A program made the position numbers and the translations under genes. A stretch of 64,000 nucleotides of DNA from Quillaja saponaria (Eukaryota > Streptophyta > Magnoliopsida > Fabales > Quillajaceae): the NCBI GenBank assembly GCA_029379385.1, contig CM055609.1, positions 5,766,001 to 5,830,000 on the forward strand, written 5' to 3'. Under the pieces are notes generated by a model. It searched no databases. It had not been told where the DNA came from and saw only the letters and a program-made list of their open reading frames with translations. Positions 24,049 through 36,290 of this stretch are shown here, piece by piece (position 1 is the first letter of the stretch; each line of letters opens with the position of its first letter).

Positions 24049-24580
24049 ATGAATTCCAATATTCCAGAAGTAGTAAAACCTCATGCTGTGTTAATTTCAT
24101 ACCCAGCTCAAGGCCATGTAAATCCAATGCTCAAAGCCTCAAACTAGCAAAGCTACTTCATTTCAAAGGTTTTCACATAACCTTTGTTAACAGAAGAGTT
24201 TACTCACAAACGCTTGCTTAAATCAAAAGGCCCCAATGCTCTTGATGGCTTGCCAGACTTTCAATTTGAAACAATCCCCGATGTTCTTCCTCCCACAGAT
24301 GCGGATGTCACCCAAGACATTCCATCTCTTTGTGACTCTACTAGGAAGACATGGTTTGTTCCGTTCAGAAACTTTGTTGCTAGACTTAATCACTCTGCCT
24401 CTTCTGGTGTTGTCCCTCCAGTTAGCTGCATAGTTTCAGATGGTATCATGACTTTCTCAATCGAAGTTTCTGCAGAATTGGGAATCCCAGTTGCAGTCTT
24501 CAGGGCAATAAGTGCATGTGGGTTTTTGGCCTTTGCTCATTATCGCAGTCTACTTGATAAGGGTCATATCCCTCTCTAAG
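24049..24580 (+). pseudogene. UGT85 exon-1-only pseudogene
   Basis: Starts [28 protein letters not shown]. An 8-bp insertion (TCAAAGCC or a shifted equivalent) after N-P-M-L then gives K-A-S-N-stop. A further small insertion near 24190 follows (GTTAACAGAAGAG). The rest of exon 1 stays open to CPL-like ...GHIPL, and the AAAG donor has become TAAG. No exon 2 follows: unrelated sequence begins after about 24590. The copy at 42268 shares the 8-bp insertion and the missing exon 2, so both arose before their duplication. Confidence 0.85.
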
Positions 24581-24599
24581 GTACATATATAAACATATA

Positions 24600-25550
24600 T
24601 GTGCTTCTCTTGCCCATTGACTTGGCCAAAGGCCTAACCAAGTAAGTTTTTTGTGTTTTGTTCTGATTTTTCTCTTCTATGTTTATTTCTTCACTGCTAT
24701 TCAATCAATCATGTCATAAATCCCCAAGTTGAAACTTGAAAATATTAAACCCGTAATTTAGATAATGTTTTTCGAGATTATAATTAACTTATGTACCTTA
24801 GTTTTTCTTTAACAGAGAAAAAGATAATGTATATTTTTCTCCAGTGAAAAACATAACGAGCACATTAACCTAACAAATTTGCTATGATGTAAAACTCAGC
24901 ACTGCAACAGGCAAAAAACAGCACTTACTACAATTCTATAATGAAAATAAGATTTTGATGCATTTGCATTTATCATATCAGAATTTACTCCAATATTCTA
25001 TTCACAATTTAATCCTCAGAAACAATAAACTGAACAGTAGCAACCACGTACCTCAGAAGCTGAGCCTCTTCAACTACAATTTATTCTTTGCTACTCAAAT
25101 TTTTTTCCTGTATCATAAACTGGTAGGATTCTTTACTGAGACTTATAACTTAGCCAGCATACATTTCCATGCTTTCAATTCCACCAGTTGCAGAAATGTT
25201 TGGAAGAGAAACCACAAATCCCCCAATCTCTCTTTCCTGTTGAAAAAGAAATTAAATTTAAACACAGGAAGAGATATAGTTTATCAGGAAAAAAATTCCA
25301 CCATTATCAAGTATCTGCAATTCCAAACCTTACCCTTTAATGTTCAGCATCATTGCGCACTGGGGAACCAAAACATTGTCTGTCCCAAACAATACAAGTA
25401 TCATAGTTTCCAACATTTAAACCCAGGCCCAATTCCATAGGTCCTAACTTATATAGGACATATATGCTTGTTAAGTTTGGGTTTTGTGTTAGGCCGAGTC
25501 AAAATATAGCCGATTCGGCCTTTGAAGGGAGTGGGTTGAACCACTCAAAT
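24600..25550 (-). other. Repeated antisense coding-like block E, copy 1 (unidentified origin)
   Basis: A segment of 0.7-0.9 kb found at least eight times in this window. On the minus strand each copy has an intron-like stretch ending near TTTTTCAACAG, followed by an exon-like run. In the best copies that run reads (E)IRRF..T..N..TTGDIESM.MYA, with a Gln-rich continuation. All copies carry stops or shifts. I do not recognise the protein. The plus-strand frame across 24955-25440 has no recognisable domain and I do not regard it as a gene. Confidence 0.55.
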
Positions 25551-26615
25551 TTTGAAAAAAAAATTAAAATATATTTCTTATTTTTAAAATTTAGTTGAGA
25601 AAATTTGTATTGACTCTATCAAAAATTGTGAATATGGGTCAAATAAGGATAAATTTATCAATAGAGTAATAAACTAAATAATATTTTTTCTCTCGTCTTT
25701 GCAAACAAAGAAGTAATCTTTATTAATTTAACAATTATGAAATTTTGTGAAGAAATAAACTCGAAAATGAAAGAGTTAAAAGAAAAAATATTAAATGATA
25801 TTTTTGGTTGATATAATTTTGTTGTTTATTTCAAATGGGTCATCGTGTTTTAAATTTTTTTCAATTGCATCATTGTACTCTTTTTATTTATTTATTTTAA
25901 TTGGATCTCATGCATGCATTTTCATTAATTCATAAAGAAAAATTACCTAAAAAATGAGAGAAATACAAGAGGATGATGATTTTAACATTTATCACTTGAT
26001 TGACTAAACACCATTCTCATCACTACATTATTAATTTTACACATGTGATATTGTATAACTTGATTATTTTAATTGGAAGGTGGAATGCTAATTAAAACCT
26101 AACATGATTATGTCTTTATAAATAAAATTATTATTTTTGATTAAGTTATCTAGTGTATTTAAGTCAATTTATGTGTATTTCTATTAATTATTTCTCAATA
26201 TTGATCAAAAGATATTTTATTCAATAGAAAATATATAGATATTTCATTGTTCCGAAAAATTATATTTAAGAAATAAGAAAAATTAAATCTAAGAAATCAA
26301 TGAAAAAGCAACATTCGTCCTTAAAGTTTAAAGATAATATAACTTATTGCTAAATGATGCAACTCTACAGCACTTGTATCTAAACAATTGGTGGAGACGG
26401 ATCTGTCAGAATGTCCTTTTCCATTCTCCAATTTTGATTGAAACTCTCAATTAATTTCTTATTTAGATATCAAATCTCGTTGGTAAGCAAAATGTGTAAA
26501 TAAGGCCACCTTCAAACTATAAAGTTGATCCTTCATATATTTCATACTTGCAGTACCAAAACAGAAAAAAAAAAAATTAGTTGCATTCACAAAGAAACAA
26601 AGGAATTAGGGAGAG
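25551..26615. other. Upstream region of the decayed UGT at 26616
   Basis: AT-rich DNA that contains the UGT-upstream module (about 25977-26120) and the class A proximal promoter (GGTGGAGACGGATCTGTCAG at about 26390, TGTGTAAATAAGGCCACC, TATAAA at 26518-26523). The same arrangement stands before the copy at 44764, with very few differences. Confidence 0.65.
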
Positions 26616-27460
26616 ATGGAGGCCATTTTAGAAGTTGTGAAGCCTTATGCTGTGTTAAGTGTAATTCAACTCCCAGCTCAAGGCCATATAAACCCAATGC
26701 TGAAACTCGCAAAGCTACTTCATTTCAAAGGCTTTCACATAACCTTTGTTAACACTGAGTTTTCCCACAAATGTTTGCTCAAATCGCGAGACCCCAATAA
26801 TGCTCTTGATGGTTTGCCAGACTTTTAATTTGAAACAATCCCAGATGGTCTTCCTCCCATAGATGTGGATGTCACCCAAGACATTCCATCTCTTTGTGAC
26901 TCTACTAGGAAGACATTCTTAATTAGTTCTATTTAGAAACCTTTTTGCTAAACTTAATCACTCTGCCTCTTCTAGTATTGTCCCTTCAGTTGGCTGCATA
27001 GTTTCCGATGGGGTCATGACCTTCTCCATCAAAGCTGCTCAAGAATTGAGAATCCCAATAGTAGTTGTCAATGTGATAAATCTCACGTAACTTAGAAATA
27101 GAGCTATAACATAATATATAATAATATGGGCTCACTCCCTAATGTCTATTGTGATAAGTGATGCAGATGAGAGCTAAATTAGATTCCGGGACTGAAAAAT
27201 AAAATTATGAGATTGAGAGACTTCCCAAGCTTTTTCTATACGACAGACTCAAATGATTACTGTTAGACACTCTCTAGGGAGAGAGTGACAGCTTACAAAG
27301 CTTCTGCTATCATCATTCTAAACACATTTGATGAATTGGAACCAGATGCACTGAATGCTCTCTCATCAATGTTCCCTTCTATTTACATCATTGGCCCTCT
27401 TTATCTGTGGTTTATGTGAATTATGGTAGCCTTGCAGTTGAGTCCATACCAACTTTTTAA
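26616..27460 (+). pseudogene. Decayed UGT85 (MEAILEV type)
   Basis: Starts [31 protein letters not shown] nonsense change (CAA to TAA in DFQFET) stops it at 26828. Exon 1 breaks off after about residue 150 (ELRIPIVV). Exon 2, from the acceptor at about 27162, has lost the codons for YLRNGYLDTEV and carries several indels. A large internal deletion joins ..IGPL to VVYVNYGSL, and homology ends at about 27460, before the PSPG box. The paralogue at 44764 ends at the same point, so the truncation predates the duplication. Confidence 0.85.
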
Positions 27461-28881
27461 AATTTTCTTTTAAATCAATTACCCAATTTTACTATCTCTC
27501 TTTGTCATTCACAAGAATTTTAAACATTTATTTTGAAATAAAAAATAAAAAGCATACGAGCGAGCGCATGGGATGCCTTTTAGCTATTCTAGAGATTTTC
27601 AATAATCCAATATGAACTCTTCTTATCTAAGTTCTAAGAGATAAAAATAAATTTTGTTTAAATTTTGCATCCATGACTTAGTCATTAAGCCATTTACCAT
27701 ATTTTTGCTAAGATGGATTTACACAATAGTGTTTGTAGAATTTCAAATTACTTGTTTGACAATACTTTCATCTAATTATTAAATTTTAAAAATATGAGAC
27801 ATTATAAGGGATAGTGGCAGATAAATCGAATTATTTATATATAAAAGTGATTTAATGAATTAATTTGTTAATTTTGTAAATATAATCATTTTTAAAATTT
27901 TGTTCTGATGCCATGTTATAGCCTGCTACTAAACCAATCAATTGGTATCAATATAAGAGTCTCTTCTACTTTTATATATTATGAATTTTCACTATGTTAT
28001 CCATGTGAGAGTTAATTAATTATCACACTGACAATTTTATCACAAAATTACAATTTTTTAATTTAAATTAATAAAATTTTAATTATAACAAATTCTAACA
28101 ATAATTAAATTATTTATATTTAATAAGTTTTTATAATTTAAGACCATATTAAACTTACTATCTAATTTTATTAATTTTATGTATATAAACCCTTCAGTAT
28201 CCCATATGTGTTATTTTTTATTCTTGTAGAATATGATTGCGCATGGTTTACCAAAGAGGTAAGCCCTTGATTTATTTTCAAGTCTATTATTAAATAGGTT
28301 CCTTTTTTTCTTTTCTTTTTTCCACTTTGGAAGTACTTTCATTCTAATAATTGAGTTATTTTGATTTGCTAAACTAAAAAAAAAAGGGCAAAGCAAGGAA
28401 ATTACCCCACAGTTACCGAAACATTGTTGGCTTATTGGTGGTATTACTTTAAATACCTTACCCCACAGTTATTCAAAGTCATTTAAGCTTACTTTGGTCT
28501 TGATCAAGCTAAAAGACAAAGTAAGGAAATTATGGCAACAAAGCTTCGACAAGTTAGCTGAAGAAAAAAAAGTACAAACTAAAAGAAAAACAATAAAAGT
28601 ATACCAAGAGCGTTATGATCAATATGAAACTTAAATTTCATCCAAGAAGTCAGAGTTAACTATTAACTACACAAAACCAGTCAGAGATATGGAGTATACC
28701 AGCACAACCACTTCATGTAGAACTTGACTGGTCTCAATATTTTTGACTGAAACAGCGGCGGTCTAATAAATTGGCAGAAACGCTCATCTTTTTCTTTTTG
28801 CAGCGCTTCATATCTACAAAACTTCAAACTCACCAAAGCTCGCTGGCCACGTGTACCAATTCCACAATTCTCTCTTCAGTA
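27461..28881. other. Intergenic AT-rich region between decayed UGT and PPT copy 1
   Basis: No gene seen. The region is colinear with about 45556-47156, which carries an extra 120 bp or so near 45600-45720. The last few hundred bases are the PPT promoter region. Confidence 0.6.
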
Positions 28882-28888
28882 TATAAAT
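28882..28888 (+). promoter_or_regulatory. TATA box of PPT copy 1
   Basis: TATAAAT lies 53 bp before the ATG at 28941, within TTCAGTATATAAATATATATC. The same sequence stands before the truncated PPT at 47157, and a looser TATATATTTATA precedes the intact PPT at 49841. Confidence 0.6.
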
Positions 28889-28940
28889 ATATATCAAAGC
28901 TGTTTGAAGAGAATTAGCCAGCTAGTAACACTAACAATCA

Positions 28941-30842
28941 ATGGCATCATCATCAGCTGTTTGGATTTGTGGTGCTGCTACTAGTATTACTGCTTCACAT
29001 AGGTATCGTCCAAATCTTTTTCACTTGAGCGTCCTTCCAACAGTTCCTGTGCTGGTGCGCACTTGTACTACTAAACCATTCAACCATTATTCAGCTCATC
29101 ATTCCAATAATTTCCTAGAAAATTTTGGACTGTACAGTCCACGTTTCAGCTTCGTTAACTCAAGTTCGACATCATCCTCTTCTTCTACTACAACTTCATG
29201 CAGTACTGTGGAAGAGGATGATGATGTTGTTCATCATGATGGATCAGTATCATCCAAATCTTGGGTTGACACATATTTGCCCGCCCAGCTTCGGCCTTAT
29301 GCTGGACTTTCTCGGATTGAAAAGCCTATTGGAATGTGGTTGCTTATTTGGCCAACTTTGTGGTAAAGATTAAGAAGAAATTATTTCTTATTTCTTTATA
29401 AAATCTGAGTTTTAATTAATTTTCTTATATATATCTAGGTCAATCGCTCTGGCAACAACCCAAGGACACCTTCCTAATTTAAAGACAATGATTTTATGTG
29501 GATTAGCTGCAATTCCTTTCAGGGGTGCTGCATGTACTATTAATGATTTCTTTGATCGGGATATTGATAAAATGGTACTTAAAATTTTGATAATGTTTAC
29601 ATACAGTTTTCTTCTTAAATTCTTAACCTTTACAAAAATAAATAAATTATGCAGGTAGAACGCACAAAGTCTAGGCCACTTGCGAGTGGTGTCGTGTCAC
29701 CATGGCAAGCCCTTTTGTTTTATGGGTTTCAAATACTTTTGGGTATAGGAGCTCTGCTTTCACTGAATAATTTTAGGTAAACAATTACGACTTACTAGTA
29801 AATAAAGTATGAATGCATATATTTAATTTCTTGACAATAATTAATGTTGAGAATGAGAAAGAGAACTGATAACTTAATAATTAATGACATACATATTTTT
29901 GAGTGTTGCAGTCTGATTCTGGGGATTCCATTCTTGTTTCTCTTTTCTACCTATCCTCTCATGAAGAGGTTGACATATTGGGTAATTCATATATAATTCT
30001 ACTTGCATTCCATCTTCAAATTAATTTTTTTTTCTTGATTTAATTTTCAGTATTTGTATTATAATTATATATAGCCTCAAGCTTATCTTGGGTTGACCGT
30101 GAATTGGGGAATTTTGTTTGGATGGGCTGCAATTAAGGGAAGCTTAGATCTGGTGGTTACTTTGCCAATGTTCATTGCTGCAGTGTTTTGGACTCTTGTC
30201 TATGATACCATATATGCACATCAGGTACCTGCATATATATTAATTTGCTTCAAATTAATTAAAAATGCATGTATGATCCCTAGCTATGATCTGTAGTCTA
30301 ATTGCTAACCTTGTTTATGTAAATATTTAGGACAAAGAAGATGATCAAAATGCAGGTGTTAAATCGACAGCTTTGTTGTTTGGTGATTCAACCAAACAGG
30401 TGGACTACAGGGTTTGCAATTGCATGCATTGCTGGTTTTGCCCTCTCTGGATTTCATGCTGGCCTTGGTATTACTTAATTTTAACTACATCTTTCTTTTC
30501 GTTTTAGTAATTGGATTATTATTGTAATCTATTATGTATAAATATAAATATAATTGATGGTATGCGAGCACTGCAGGGTGGGCATACTATGTATGTTTGG
30601 CAGCAGCAGCTGGACACTTAGCTTGGCAGATATGGACAGTTGATCTTTCTTCTGCAGATGATTGCAGCAGCAAGTAAGTGTTCAAATATAGATAAAAGGA
30701 TCTTATTAATTCAAGAGTGAACTGACCTTTTTCTTACTGTATATGTACGTATATCTTCTTCATTATTTATAGGTTTGTGTCAAACCAGTGGTTTGGTGCT
30801 ATAGTTTTTGCGGGAACTTTGGCTGGAAGACTTTTGTCGTAA
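28941..30842 (+). pseudogene. PPT1: 4-hydroxybenzoate polyprenyltransferase, copy 1, single frameshift
   Basis: Eight exons with GT-AG introns: 28941-29362, 29439-29574, 29655-29776, 29912-29981, 30075-30224, 30331-30467, 30577-30673 and 30773-30842. UbiA-family motifs are NDFFDRDID (exon 2) and [13 protein letters not shown] (exons 5-6). The N-terminus is Ser/Thr- and His-rich, consistent with a mitochondrial presequence. The only defect against the copy at 49841 is one extra G near 30400 (AAACAGGTGG against AAACAGTGG), which shifts exon 6. Without it the product would be 400 residues, so a base-call error is quite possible. The enzyme attaches a polyprenyl chain to 4-hydroxybenzoate in ubiquinone synthesis. 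Confidence 0.85.
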
Positions 30843-31475
30843 TGGTATATATGCTTTTACTTATTAATTACAATGGTTGGTCTACCTCAGTGTATTTCTA
30901 ATATGTTAATCAACTTCCATTTGGCCTTCTTTCATCTCAGTTTATGCAGATAGAGTACGTACTGTCAATAACACCTGTTATGCTGCATGTTCAAACATTC
31001 TGTGAAAGAACTGCCTTTTGACTTTTGAGTAATTGCAAGGCTAGAAGTGCTCAAAATTACAAGTATTATATATATACATGTTCCTTGCCTTGTTGTATGT
31101 TAAATTTCAATGTACGACACGAATAAATTGAGAATGATGTCAAGTACTATTTTTTGTGTTGCCATACTTCAATTATGGCTTATCATATGTAATTTTGGAT
31201 ATTTTAAAGAAGATAGATATATTACTTTTAATTCTCATCATAAACAAAAAATTTTGAATTTAAACATCCTCTGGCAAAAACAACGTCGACCTCAGGTAAA
31301 CCAGATAACAATGAACCTATATTGCACTAAAACTGCCAGAAAAGGAATAATCAGTGTTGTTCACACATACAACCAATGGGCTCCTAACATGATGGAACCC
31401 ATCTGACCAAACTATTGCTCCAAAATCAAATCTCCCTTCGGACTTTTTTGTTGGTTTCAGAGTCACATGGTAAGA
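30843..31475 (-). pseudogene. PPT 3' flank and antisense subtilase C-terminal relic, copy 1
   Basis: The minus strand of about 31470-31315 reads SYHVTLKPTKKSEGRFDFGA, then IVWSDGFHHVRSPLVV, the end of the fibronectin-III-like C-terminal domain of plant subtilisin-like proteases. No catalytic domain is present anywhere nearby. The fragment follows the PPT 3' flank in four places in this window (here, about 35155-35465, 52225-52440 and 60050-60375). Confidence 0.75.
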
Positions 31476-31498
31476 ATTTTCAAAAAAAATAGTAAAAT

Positions 31499-33014
31499 TG
31501 AGTTTACCCACAAACGTTTGCTCAAATTAAGAGGCCACAGTGCTCTTGATGGATTGCCAGACTTTCAATTTGAAACAATCCCAGATGGTCTTCCTCCCAC
31601 AGATGTAGATGCTACCCAACACATTCGATCTCTTCTTGATTCCACTAGAAGGATGTGCTTAGTCCCATTGAGAAACCTTCTTGCTAAACTTAATAACTCT
31701 GCCTCCTCAGGTGTCGTCTCTCCAGTTAGCTGCATAGTTTCAGATGGTGTCATGACCTTCTCAATCAAAGCTGCTCAAGAGTTGAGAATCCCATTTGTAG
31801 TCTTTCGGGCAATTAGTGCATGTGGGTTTTTGTGCTATGCTCATCTTCAGTCTACTTGATAAGGGTATTATCCCTCTCAAAGGTACATCTATACCCATTA
31901 TTGATTTGCCCATTCCACTATTCAGGAACCTCTTCAAAATCAATCTCCTCACATCACTTTCTTTATTGGTAATTAGGGTTTGTATATGAATTTAGTCACC
32001 AATAGTTTTATATGACATGCAGATGAGAGCTATTTGAGAAATGGGTACTTGGACACTGAAGTAAATTGGATTCCAGGACTGAAAAATATGAGATTGAGAG
32101 ACTTCCCAAGCTTTATACGTACCACAGACCCAAATGACTTAGTGTTAGACTTTCTCTTGGGAGAGAGTGACAGCGCTTACAATGCTTCTGCTATCATTTT
32201 AAACACATTTGATGAATTGGAAACTGAGGCACTTAATGGTCTCTCATCAATGTTCCCTCATTTTAAACACATTTGATGAATTGGAAACTGAGGCACTTAA
32301 TGGTCTCTCATCAATGTTCCCTCCTATTTACACCTTTGGCCCTCTTAAGTTGCTTGTCAATCAAATGCCACAGAACAATTTGGTATCTATTGGGTCCAAT
32401 CTTTGGAAAGAAGACACTGAGTGCCTTCAATGGCTTGAATCCAAGAAACCCAGATCTGTGGTTTATGTGAATTATGGTAGCCTCGCAGTTCTGAGTCCAG
32501 ACCAACTCTTTTGAGTTTGCTTGGGGATTGGCAAATAGCAAGAAACCCCTTTTTGTGGGTTATTAGGCCTGATCTTGTTGATGGGGGCTCAGAGATTCTG
32601 TCTTCTGAATTTGTCAATGAAATTAAGGACAGAGGTTTGATTGTAAGCTGGTGTCCACAAGAGCAAGTGCTAAGCCACCCATCAATTGGTGGGTTTTTAA
32701 CTCATTGTGGGTGGAACACAATATTGGAAAGCTTTAGTGCAGGAGTGCCTATTATTTGCTGGCCATTTTTTGCCGAGCAGCAGACTAATTGTAGGTTTGC
32801 TTGCACTGAATGGGGAATTGGGGTGGAGATTGAGGTTAATATAAAGAGGGATTCGGTAAAGAAAATGGTGAATGAGTTGATTGAAGGAGAGAAGGGAAAG
32901 GAGATGAAGCAAAAGGTGATGGAGTGGAAGAAAAAGGCAGAGGATGCCACTAGTCCAAATGGTTCTTCCTACATGAATTTGGACAAATTGGTGAAAGAAG
33001 TGCTTCTGAAATGA
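31499..33014 (+). pseudogene. UGT85 copy 8, 5'-truncated, with a 64-bp internal duplication
   Basis: Homology starts abruptly at E-F-T-H-K-R-L-L (31499), so about 45 N-terminal codons including the catalytic His are gone; upstream is the subtilase relic. A 2-bp loss near 31848 shifts exon 1. Exon 2 starts at 32023. A tandem duplication of 64 bp (32194-32257 and 32258-32321) repeats [25 protein letters not shown] sequence and shifts the frame; extra bases near 32510 and 32548 shift it twice more, restoring the original frame. The PSPG box and C-terminus (to KEVLLK) are then intact. The palindrome AGCATCCATGGATGCT lies at 33030-33045. Confidence 0.9.
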
Positions 33015-33232
33015 AATGAAAAATCTTAGAGCATCCATGGATGCTGTTAGTGTATTCCTCCTGTTGTACGTCTCTAATTTGCTAAATAATTAATGCATTA
33101 TGCTATTAGTGTTCCTCTTGTATGTAATGTATCCATGGCAGAAAAAATCATTCTACCTAAAAGTGTAAATTATTGTATGAAGTCTCAAGAATAAATTTTT
33201 ATTCTTGGCATTCTCATAGGCGCAAGGTTATT

Positions 33233-33449
33233 GAAGTTGCAAGCATGGACATATACAAACATTTATACTTTCAACTGAATTTTTAGAAGTTACAAGCATG
33301 GACATATATAAAAACTATTTATACTTTCAACTGAATTAATAGAAGTAGCAAGCATGGACATATACAGACCATTTATACTTTCTACTGAATTATTAGAAGT
33401 TGCAAGCATGGACATATATAAACTATTTATACTTTCTACTGAATTATTA
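33233..33449 (+). repeat. 54-bp minisatellite, four copies
   Basis: The same unit as at 23372-23699, with four copies and small length changes in the first two. It begins about 220 bp after the UGT end, as in the other two arrays. Confidence 0.9.
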
Positions 33450-33537
33450 TTTATAAATATGTGTGGCGGTAATAATCAAAACTGTGATCCCTTGATCTAC
33501 TCGAATGGTTAAATTTTTTGACAAAAACAAATGAGTT

Positions 33538-33730
33538 TTGATCTGTTTTTGTAGCAGTACACATGCTAGATATGGGTCTCCAGAAATTAATTATTTCATG
33601 CTCTGCCAACCAAGTTTTATCCTTAAAATAATTGAGCATATTAGACAGAGTATGAGCATGATTGATGTCCATGAGTTGGGGGATGCTCTTTTCCTTTCAA
33701 AGGGATACAAAAGAAATTAAAAAGAAAATT
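33538..33730 (+). promoter_or_regulatory. Orphan UGT class B promoter and leader
   Basis: Nearly identical to the sequence before the exon-1-only UGTs at 24049 and 42268 (GTACACATGCTAGATATGGG ... CTTTCAAAGGGATACAAAAG). Here it runs into PPT intron 3 instead of a UGT start; the switch is near 33722-33736, at shared AATTAATGACAT. Confidence 0.75.
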
Positions 33731-33759
33731 AATGACATGTATACTTTTGAGTGCTGCAG

Positions 33760-34682
33760 TCTGATTCTGGGAATTCCATTCTTGTTTCTCTTCTCTACCT
33801 ATCCTCTCGTGAAGAGGTTGACATATTGGGTAATTTTATATATAATTCTACTTGCGTTCCATCTTCAAATTAGTTTTATTTTTTTTTATTTTTCAGTATT
33901 TGTATTATAATTATATGTAGCCTCAAGCCTATCTTGGGTTGGCCGTGAATTGGGGAATTTTGTTTGGATGGGCTGCAATTAAGGGAAGCCTGGATCTGGT
34001 TGTTACTTTGCCAATGTTCATCGCTGCAGTGTTTTGGCCCTTGTCTATGATACTATATATGCACATTAGGTACCTGCATATATATTAATTTGCTTCTAAT
34101 TAAAAGTGCATGTATGATCCCTATCTATGATCTGTAGTCTAATTGCTAACCTTGTTTATGTAAATATTTAGGACAAAGAAGATGATCAAAAGGCGGGTGT
34201 TAAATCGACAGCTTTGTTGTTTGGTGATTCAACCAAACAGTGGACTACAGGGTTTGCAATTGCATGCATTGCTGGTTTTGCCCTCTCTGTATTTCATGCT
34301 GGCCTTGGTATTACTTAATTTTAACTACATCTTTCTTTTCATTTTAGTAATTGGATTATTATTGTAATCTATTATGTATAAATATAAATATAATTGATGG
34401 TATGCGAGCACTGCAGGGTGGGCATACTATGTATGTTTGGCAGCAGCAGCTGGACACTTAGCTTGGCAGATATGGACAGTTGATCTTTCTTCTGCAGATG
34501 ATTTCAGCAGCAAGTAAGTGTTCAAATATAGATAAACGGATCTTATTAATTCAAGAGTGAACTGACCTTTTTCTTACTGTATATGTACGTATATCTTCTT
34601 CATTATTTATAGGTTTGTGTCAAACCAGTGGTTTGGTGCTATAGTTTTTGGTGGAACTTTGGCTGGAAGACTTTTATCGTAA
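33760..34682 (+). pseudogene. PPT copy 2, exons 4-8 only
   Basis: Exons 4 (33760-33829), 5 (from 33921), 6 (34172-34307), 7 (34417-34513) and 8 (34613-34682) match PPT copy 1, including their introns. Exons 1-3, with the first Asp-rich motif, are missing. Exon 5 has lost one base (TTTTGGCCCTTG) and its last codon CAG is TAG. It cannot make active enzyme. Confidence 0.9.
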
Positions 34683-36290
34683 TGGTATATATGCTTTTAC
34701 TTGTTAATTACAATAGTTGGTCTACCTCAGTGTATTTCTAATATGTTAATCAACTTCCATTTGGCCTTCTCTCATCTCAGTTTATGCAGATAGAGTACGT
34801 ACTTTCAATAACACCTGTTATGCTGCATGTTCAAACATTCTGTGGAAGAACTGCCTTTTGACTTTTGAGTAATGGCAAGGCTAGAAGTGCTCAAAATTAC
34901 AAGTATTATATATATATACATGTTCCTTGCCTGGTTGTATGTTAAATTTCAATGTTCGACACGAATAAATTGAGAATGATGTCAAGTACTATTTTTTGTT
35001 TTGCCATATTTCAATTATGGCTTATCATATGTAGTTTTGGATATTTTAAAGATGATAGATATAGTATTTTTAATTCTCATCATAAACAAGAAATTTGAAT
35101 TTAAACATTCTCTGGCAAAAACAACGTTGACCTCAGGTAAACCAGATAACAATGAACCTTTATTGCACTAAAACTGCCAGAAAAGGACTAACCAGTGTTG
35201 TTCACACATACAACCAATGGGCTCCTAACATGATGGAACCCATCTGACCAAACTATTGCTCCAAAATCAAATGTCCCTTGGGACTTCTTTGTTGGTTTCA
35301 GAGTCACATGGTAATAATTTTCTTGCTGAACCATGAGAAGATTAAGATCCTAGGCCATATCACAACCTCCTCTCCATCAGGCTCAACAATGCTTGCAAAA
35401 TATACGACATTCTTGTTCTGGCCCACATACCAAATTATTCAAATGATGCACATCTCTCTACTACACTAAAAACAGAACAATCTTTTTCTTAACAGAGAAA
35501 AAAGAAAATGTATTTTTTTTTCCAATGAAAAACATAACGAGCACATTAACCTACAATTGCTATGGTGTCAAACTCAGCACTACAACAGGAAAAAAACAGC
35601 ACTTATTACAATTCTATAATGAAAATAAGATTTTGATGCATTTATCATATCAGAATTTACTCCAATATACTATTCACAATTCAAACCTCAGTAACAATAA
35701 ACTGTACAGTTGCAACCACGTACCATTGAAGCTGAGCCTCTTCAACTATAATTTATTCTTTGCTACTCAAATTTTTTTTCCTGTATCAGAAACTGGTAGG
35801 ATTCTTTACTGAGACCTACAACTTGGGCAGCATACATTTCCATGCTTTCAATGTCACCAGTTGTACACATATTTAGAAGGGTAACCACAAATCACCGAAT
35901 TTCTCTTTCCTGGTGAAAAAGTAATCAAATTTAAACACAGATAGAGAATAGTATATCAGAAGAAATTCCACCATTATCAAGTATCTGCAATTTCAAACCT
36001 TACCCTTTAATGTTCAGCATCATTGTCAATTGGGGGCCATATTTTCTTCAATCTGTACAGTGAAGAAGGAAAAGAGAAACATTGCTCCGTTTGGGGAACC
36101 AAAACCTTCTCGTCTGTCCCAAACATTACAAGGGCACTTCTATGGGTACTAACTTGTATAGGACCTATATGCTTGTTAAGTTTGGGTTATATGCTAGGTC
36201 AAGTCAAAATCTAAATCTTGGTCTCCAACCCGATTCCGCCACATTGAAGGGAGTGGGGTCAACCACTCAAATTTTGGAAAAAAATTAAAT
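34683..36290 (-). pseudogene. Antisense subtilase relic (about 35155-35465) and block E copy 2 (about 35480-36290)
   Basis: The subtilase part resembles the copy at 60050 but carries extra indels. Block E on the minus strand shows a CACCAG acceptor followed by GAAAGAGAAATTCGGTGATT..., in which the expected CGA (Arg) is TGA, a stop. The plus strand has no convincing gene. The order PPT, subtilase, block E also occurs at 59435-60900. Confidence 0.6.

Noticed and set aside
24955..25440. A 161-codon open frame on the plus strand
   Set aside because: It lies inside block E, whose coding-like signal is on the minus strand. The frame is broken in the other block E copies and the translation shows no domain.
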